Positions 63,391-64,000 of a DNA stretch of 64,000 bases are shown one piece after another. Source of the stretch: Asterella californica (Eukaryota; Streptophyta; Marchantiopsida; Marchantiales; Aytoniaceae); the NCBI GenBank assembly GCA_036924285.1, contig JAYKYS010000017.1:725501-789500 (forward strand), in the 5' to 3' direction. Each line of letters begins with the position of its first letter. The first letter of the stretch is position 1. The notes beneath the pieces are model-generated. The model saw only the letters and a program-made list of their open reading frames with translations, had not been told where the DNA came from and searched no databases. Made by a program: the position numbers and the translations under genes.

Positions 63391-64000
63391 AATGAAGTTA
63401 GTTGTGGTGATCCACATAATCAATAAATAAAGTTTTTTTAAAAAAAATTATTTTTTATTTGTAATGAATATTTTTTTATAAACATGGATCAAAACATCCT
63501 TGTTAGGCCTACGACCTAAGTTAAAGAGGACAAGAAGATTCACCACTGAAGCAACATCTTAGAAATATAAGGAATCCAAAAGTAGGATAAAAGGGTTCTG
63601 TTCCTACTTACTTACCCTACGGAGTTGAGCATACCATGGTGAGAACTATCGAGTAGGAGGAAACACAGGGGAAAGTCCAACTATATCACGTGCATCCTTT
63701 GGAACCGGGCCAGCTAAACCGAGTCGGTCGGTGGAACCCACCTACTGTACAGTTACCACGTGGCAAGTTATTAATCCCCCTGGACCTACCATCTTTCATG
63801 ATTATACGCGGAACACGAACATCGGTCTCGCTGATTCAGATGTCGTCACTCTCATTTTTGAAACACCAGACTCTAGCCAAGGTGACAGGATTTTGAGCAG
63901 GTGTTGATAGGGACCCTCAGAGGATTCAACCTCGAGCACATGGACCTTAGCATTGAGCAGCACGGAAGGAATCATACGGAGGAAGTGGAGGTCGTGATAG
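63391..64000. other. Unassigned sequence at the window edge
   Basis: A plus-strand ORF of 68 codons (63,690-63,896) reads GQLNRVGRWNPPTVQLPRGK in its middle, with higher GC than the array before it. It may be the start of another retroelement or a gene continuing outside, but no motif decides this. Confidence 0.3.

Overview
The window is eukaryotic, transposon-rich DNA with one recognisable host gene. That gene, on the minus strand, matches the DRC7 / CCDC135 / FAP50 family, a subunit of the axonemal nexin-dynein regulatory complex, so the organism makes motile cilia or flagella. The Ty3/gypsy elements have features I associate with streptophyte algae and bryophytes (a CIWCDSPDH-type zinc knuckle followed by an RGGMK stretch, an integrase EHFSK motif). 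My best inference is a streptophyte with flagellated sperm, such as a charophyte alga or a bryophyte. The sequence alone does not prove this.

Layout. 1-1425: decayed repeat DNA with a broken hydrophilic ORF. 1426-9002: a minus-strand gypsy element with both LTRs. 9003-10820: nothing recognised. 10821-12263: small candidate 3' exons of the DRC7 gene. 12861-12986: a confident DRC7 exon. 12987-39240: one intron of 26.25 kb. It holds gypsy fragments (16.5-18.1, 20.4-22.8 and 31.4-36.2 kb), a truncated Ty1/copia element (25.9-30.1 kb), four copies of one LTR family (15.7, 18.9-20.4, 30.1-31.4 and 32.9-34.9 kb), a 110-bp tandem repeat (23.5-24.1 kb) and a 1,648-bp terminal-inverted-repeat element with a 10-bp target duplication (24,186-25,833). 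39241-40945: three more DRC7 exons. 41-43 kb: AT-rich DNA with a small MITE-like hairpin.

43,101-61,790 is a nested cluster. A non-autonomous minus-strand LTR element has a gag-like ORF, an extra ORF with a coiled coil, and no detected pol. Its right LTR is split by a nearly intact 10.3-kb plus-strand gypsy element (48,484-58,775). Beyond the split, a second partial internal region of the same family begins. 62.6-63.4 kb is a tandem array of about 84-bp units with palindromic cores, and the window ends in unassigned sequence.

How it fits together: the DRC7 exons join in phase across introns of 260, 326 and 26,254 bp, so the gene appears to have been expanded by insertions. At least two nesting events can be read base by base. 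A 2,018-bp solo LTR sits in a gypsy integrase with a perfect ACGGT duplication. The gypsy at 48.5 kb sits in the other family's LTR with an ACGT/ATGT duplication. Most transposon reading frames contain stops or frameshifts. I found no rRNA, tRNA, CRISPR or prokaryotic features.
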